The notes beneath the pieces were generated by a model, which ran no database searches, was not told the origin of the DNA, and saw only the letters and a list, made by a program, of their open reading frames with translations. Below, piece after piece: positions 59,226 to 64,000 of a DNA stretch of 64,000 bases; the stretch's first letter is position 1; each line of letters opens with the position of its first letter. The translations under genes and the position numbers were made by a program. The DNA comes from Parietaria judaica. Taxonomy: Eukaryota; Streptophyta; Magnoliopsida; Rosales; Urticaceae. The stretch covers positions 41,216,501-41,280,500 of the forward strand of contig OX940863.1 of NCBI GenBank assembly GCA_954871525.1, in the 5' to 3' direction.

Positions 59226-61672
59226 AGTTAGGCATTTGCCCTTATACAATGTTCTGTTTACCCATTGTAAAAGATTCCCACGTCACTCTTACTAAAGAAG
59301 ACACTTATTATGATAATATTTTCTATAGTTCTTCATGTATAATCTAATGTTTATCCATAGTTCATAATGGAATGCAATTGCAACTTATCATCACACCAGA
59401 GTCAATGTGAGAAAGAATTGATAAATGCAATAAATGAACTAAAATGTATCTGTGACTTAATTAAGCGGGTGGGAGCCCCTTAATTGATAAAGTCATTAAT
59501 GTGACTAAATGGAGAAAATCCTACTCTGGATAGATATGTGTGTCATACCCATTAAGTTCATTAAGTACGAAGTGTCTTCGTGCTGGATATGACTTAACTA
59601 AATTCTGAGAGTTGCTCAATTAAGACCGTCCATGACAACTTTGAATTAAGTCGTAAAAGATGATCAACTGGTGATTAATCTAAATCCTGAAGTGATCTTG
59701 AACCCCGACTGTTGGGTTGATTGTTCTTTGATTTGTAAGTTAAAGAATGTAAAACATTGTGGTTCCCAACGTTGCTATATTGGGAACATAATAGTCGATA
59801 TGGAAGGGTAGCTCGATCACAGATATGGATATCACATAGCTTTTTACTAAGTCAAGATGATTCCCGGAAATGTCGATCATGAGAAGTAGTACGGGACTTA
59901 TGCGCAACTTACGAATCGTAAGTGAGTCGTCTACAATACCACCGATGGAATTCAGGAAGAAAAGCACTAAGGGACAAAACGGTAAAATGCCTACACAAGT
60001 GTGAATCATCAACTGAAAGATAAATCACTGGAATTAGACTATATCATTGGAGACATTTAAGATAAAAGGAATGTATTATTCACATCACTAAAGAATACAA
60101 CTTGGGGTTTATAGTGGAGTAACCCCGAAGCTAACGGACTGATCCGTTGGAGCTTAAGTGATGTGGGTCCATGCTCCCTAGGATAGCTCTGTAAAGGAAG
60201 AATCGTACGATTAGAATATATGTTATTCTAATTTATGATAGAACAAATTAAAACTGAAGCTTGTGTCAAGTTTCAGATAGTTTTAATATGTTGCGGCAAA
60301 AGTACCTAAAGGTTGCCCGGAAAATAGCTGATCGGTAAAACTCAAAACTGGAATAAATGGTCAACATAAATGTTGTAGGAAATTTAATTATAAGAGTTTT
60401 TAATTCTATGATTTTATGTGTAAGAGCTATAGAGAAATAGTTATGAATTATAGATCATGACATAACGTTATGTTAATTCATAAAATTACTTGGAGATTAA
60501 ATTAATGGGCTTGGTCCATTAGGATTTAATCTTAGGTAATAATGTGATAGGAAATTCGACCAAGCCTTGGTGGATAAGCCCATTAGGTATTTTCTTTATC
60601 ATATTTTATCATGGAAACATATTAGGTAATATTTGAATCATGGAAATTGCCAAGCTTGCCTACCAAGCAAGATGTGGCAACTTTATGTGCATGGGATATT
60701 CAAATATTTCTGTGTTTTGATAATTTAAGATACTAATTGATTATATACATATATGGTATTAACTTAATCATTTAATAAGAAATCATGTCATGAATTTAAA
60801 TTGTGCATGAATCATGAAACTTGATTTGCAAGTTTTAAAATAAAGATTCATATTGCATAAGAATTTAATATTGATTGAATCAAGATATTATTTGATTGGA
60901 AAGTTAATTACAAAAATATAAATCGTTAATGAATTACATGTCATCTTAATTGATTTAATTGGAATTAATTTTTGGTTAAAAATAATAGAGAAATTCGACA
61001 TTCCCTATTCATGGAAGGGAATGGAATTTCTTGGTATTTATTTTAGCTGAAGAAAATCAATTCCATTGTTAAAATAATGAAGAAATTGAAATATGCTTAT
61101 CTTGGTAAGTATTTGATTTTGTTGATATTTATTTTAATCATATGAAATTAAATCTTTGGTATATTAATCAAGAAGAGTTCGAATTCTACCATTCATGGAA
61201 GGTTGGGAAAAGTCTTTGATTGATTTGGTAATATGCACATTAAGACTAATTGATTCATTTAAAAATGGAAATTGTGTGCATGGATTTTTCCTATAAATAC
61301 CAGGCTAGTTTCACATTTCCAAAATAACTTCTCACATCAAAAAATTCGAGCTCTCTCTCTGTTAAGCTCTCTAAATTCTCCCCCTCTCTCTAGAAAGTTC
61401 GGCTTAAAGAAATTCTATTATCGATAGCTCAAAATCCATAAGCTAGAATCCAACAAAGTATTATCGACGAAGCCCACGCTTTGGGTACGAGGAGTTCAGG
61501 AGAATATCTCGGAAGGCTTTGGGAGTTTCCTTGGCGTGAAGATAGTCTTGTGAAATCTCCGCTTAACTTCCTTAGGCGCATTCTCAAATCATGCAGCAGC
61601 TCTGCCCAAATTTAGAAAGCACAGGGGAAGTCATCGTGAATAACGAGGTACGGCCTTATGCATTGCGTAATA
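59226..61672 (+). repeat. Divergent Copia LTR, plus orientation, 3' end lost
   Basis: It starts AGTTAGGCATTTGCCC, a changed TGTTGGACAT, and follows the long-LTR layout to the U5 block (GACGAAGCCCACGCTTTGGG, GAATATCTCGGAAGGC) and GAGGTACGGCCTTATGCATT. It ends at GCGTAATAAA, where the sequence jumps back to U3 of another LTR. It is a more distant subfamily. Confidence 0.75.
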
Positions 61673-62607
61673 AAGCTTGGAGAGTTGACTTTTTCCTAAA
61701 AATCAATATGGTCCATAAGATTGGTTACGGAATTAATTTCAACCATTGGATCAATATGGTCCATTAAATTGGTTATGGAATTAATTCCAACTAGTGGTTC
61801 TAGACTATTGATTTTGAATATTATATATATATATATACATAGGTAATTCGAATTCATCTATGTAAGGAAGTAATTGGTTAATTACTTAATTAGTTGATTT
61901 AATATGACTTCCTTATTTGGTTAAATCCCTAATTAATTTGAACTATTAGATATATCTTGATTCAATCTAGACCATTGATTTGAGAGAATTAATTATATTT
62001 GCCCATTATAGAATTCGAAATCAGGGAGGGAGCTTCCCTAATTGGTTTTTCGTTGAGCCTATAAATAGGATGCTCATTCTACACATTTCACAAACCTCTC
62101 CCCAGAGCAAGAATTCGACCTCTCTCTCTCTCTCTATCTAAAGTCTGCGAATTTCTGAGCTACTGGTTTTTATCTTGTTCGGCTTAGTGAGACGTTGTTC
62201 TCCGAAAGCTTTAAAAGAACCTTCAGTTAAAAGTTTTGTGACGAAGTCCTGCCGGCGAAGCCCACGCTTCGGTATGAGGAGTCCAGGAGAATATCCCGGA
62301 AGATAACGGGAGTTCCCTCAACATCGGCGAAGCCCTGCCTAGTTCAGAACGCGCAACCAGAATCGTCATCACCTAAGGTACGGCCTTATATTATTTACTG
62401 TTTATTTATTTCCTATTAACTAGATTATTAATAATAAAATTAAACTACTAATAATTTATTAGATCTTGATTTTGGTTATTATTCAATGTTCAATCCGTTG
62501 TACAGTTAACAAGTTTTCGGCTTTAAATATTTTTTAAATGTTACCCGGATGGTTCGTCGGCATATTTCGTGATAATATAAGTGGGAAACGTAACGAACTT
62601 CCCAACA
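61673..62607 (+). repeat. Copia 5' LTR, 5'-truncated
   Basis: It begins in mid-U3 at GCTTGGAGAGTTGACTTTTT, which is the inverted counterpart of 53495-53515 in the LTR at 52596-55130. It has the TATA box (CTATAAATAGGATGCTC near 62059), the U5 block and the end AACTTCCCAACA. Confidence 0.85.
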
Positions 62608-62609
62608 AT

Positions 62610-62621
62610 TAATATCAAAGC
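62610..62621 (+). other. Decayed primer-binding site
   Basis: TTAATATCAAAGC stands where TTGGTATCAGAGC is expected, with three changes. Reverse transcription from it would be impaired. Confidence 0.7.
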
Positions 62622-64000
62622 AATGGTTAAAGGATAAATAATTTCGTTATTTATTTTAAGGTTTTAATTGAACGAATTATATGATGAATAAATTGATTTT
62701 AAAATTGAAATTTCTATTTCTAGATATTTTAAAATTAATTTAATATTGGGTAAATACCCGACCCAAACTTTTTAGATCAGGTACTGGGCCGGGCTGCACT
62801 AGGCAGCCCAACCCGTGGGGCCATGAAGTGAGGCTGTGGAACAGCCTCGGGTACTTCGCCTTGGCCCAGACCACGGGTGCCCACAGCCTAGGCCATTCGG
62901 CCAAGCCCAGCGCACGGGCACATCGCAGGGGAGCGCCCAGGGGCGCAGCGAGTGGGCCTCCCGTGCGGGCGCCATGCGCCCTGTCTAGCAGCGTCATGGG
63001 CTTCGTGGCCCAACCCGAATGCGCACCCTAGCCTGATTCGCTAGGGCTAAGCTCGTGCTCAAATCCTTGAGCGTGTAGGCCCGGGTTTTAACCCGGATGG
63101 TCCACGTGCATTTATAATTAGGAATAAATATTAATTATCAATTAAAAGGATAATTAATTAAATTAGTTATATTTGATTAATTATTTAAATAAAATATGGA
63201 TGTTATTTTGGATAAATAACATTGTCTTCTTTTAAATAAAATATGGATGTTTTTTTTTTTTTTAACATTGTCTTATTTTAAATTCAGAAATTAAAATATG
63301 GATGATAATTCTTTTAAGAATGATATCATTGTCTTATTTTAATTTTCATAAATAACTATTAATGGGCTAATTATATGAGTGATAATTCTTAGAGAATAAG
63401 TATCATTGACATGTAATTATAAAGTCATCAAAAATATAATTAGTTAAACCTATTTTCATAACCCTTGAAGCATAGTGCCTATGTTTAGATAATTTTTAAT
63501 GTGTCGGAATAGGATAGATTTAAATAATGAACGGTAAAAAAGATTTATTTATTATTAGTCGGAAAAATTTCAAACGTACAATCTTGCCTCGGGAGAATCA
63601 AAAGTGGGGCCGGTTCACCATCTACTTTTGGGTGACCGGTTAGGACCCCTCCTATCTACCTGGAGAGCGTACGATGTGATTAATCACTATTGACGATGTA
63701 ATAAATAAATGACTAGGCTTATTAGATATTACCTCGGTAATTATAACGCCTTAAGATAAATGTTTTTAATGTGTCATTAAATGGAGTTTATAATAAGTTT
63801 AATTAACTGAGGAGTAAAAAACGTTACTTCCTAAAACAATAGAAAATATAGAATATATTGAAAGGTCTCCATTATTACTGTCACACAGTCTGCTGACCAC
63901 ACCACCGCGAGTCACCTTAGTGTCTCCATTACCCAAGGAAGGTGTGGTTGTGGAAGGTTTGACACCGTGATAGTTCCAAAAGTATATGAGGACGGAGTGT
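62622..64000 (+). mobile_element. Leader of a Copia element running off the right edge
   Basis: The order equals 12681-14100: AT-rich start, GC-rich island at about 62755-63110, ATATGGATGTTATTT repeats, TCGGAAAAATTTCAAACG, GTGGGGCCGGTTCACC, and GAGTCACCTTAGTGTCTCC near 63910. Gag and pol would lie beyond the window. Confidence 0.85.

Noticed and set aside
62740..63031. ORFs of 85 and 67 codons
   Set aside because: Same GC-rich leader island as at 12816-13130; no gene.
1..64000. tRNA, rRNA or other structured RNA genes
   Set aside because: None recognised; the only tRNA-related sequences are complementary primer-binding sites of retroelements.

Overview
The window is nuclear DNA of a flowering plant, probably a eudicot. 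It carries a spliced six-exon ALMT-type anion channel gene, F-box gene copies, Ty1/Copia and Gypsy-type retrotransposons, hAT elements with 8-bp target duplications and AT-rich spacers. Retroelements in several nested layers fill most of it. The only gene that looks intact is the aluminium-activated malate transporter-like gene on the minus strand, 41732-44726.

Layout. 1-1731: part of a minus-oriented LTR. 2032-9438: old material with a broken unidentified gene, two inverted F-box pseudogene copies, a plant transposon-protein pseudogene and AT-rich DNA dotted with CCGCGG motifs. 9439-29696: a four-level nest. A minus-oriented solo LTR (outer pieces 9439-10036 and 28589-29696) is split by an 18.5-kb plus-oriented Copia element (10037-28583, duplication TACAA). 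That element is split in its integrase by an 8-kb minus-oriented non-autonomous LTR element (15810-23828, duplication GACGG), which itself holds a 1-kb hAT element (20734-21775, duplication AATCAGAG).

29702 to about 41400: a minus-oriented Copia element truncated before its reverse transcriptase. Its gag is split by a plus-oriented solo LTR (31943-37644, duplication GAACA), which contains a minus-oriented solo LTR (34425-37181, duplication AGACG). 41732-44726: the ALMT gene. 46794-47808: a second hAT element of the same family (duplication GTTGTTGG). 48180-52595: LTR remnant, a 51-bp tandem array and a decayed Gypsy-type element. 52596-55130: minus-oriented LTR. 55131-58362: a rearranged minus-oriented Copia element in which a leader runs exactly to the gag start codon and then passes into an intron-containing Cys/His zinc-finger gene-like sequence instead of gag. 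58363-64000: LTR fragments, a composite LTR, a decayed primer-binding site and the leader of another plus-oriented Copia element that runs off the right edge.

How it fits together: all retroelement genes here carry stops, frameshifts or deletions, so none looks autonomous. The Copia copies share long LTRs (about 2.6-2.75 kb), a conserved GC-rich U5 block with a hairpin, a long leader with a GC-rich island and a reiterated GAGTCACCCTAGTGTGACC-type motif. The points most worth a second look are the gene-like sequence at the gag position (56820-57940), the uneven divergence of the two LTRs of the 18.5-kb element, and the repeat-filled non-autonomous element.
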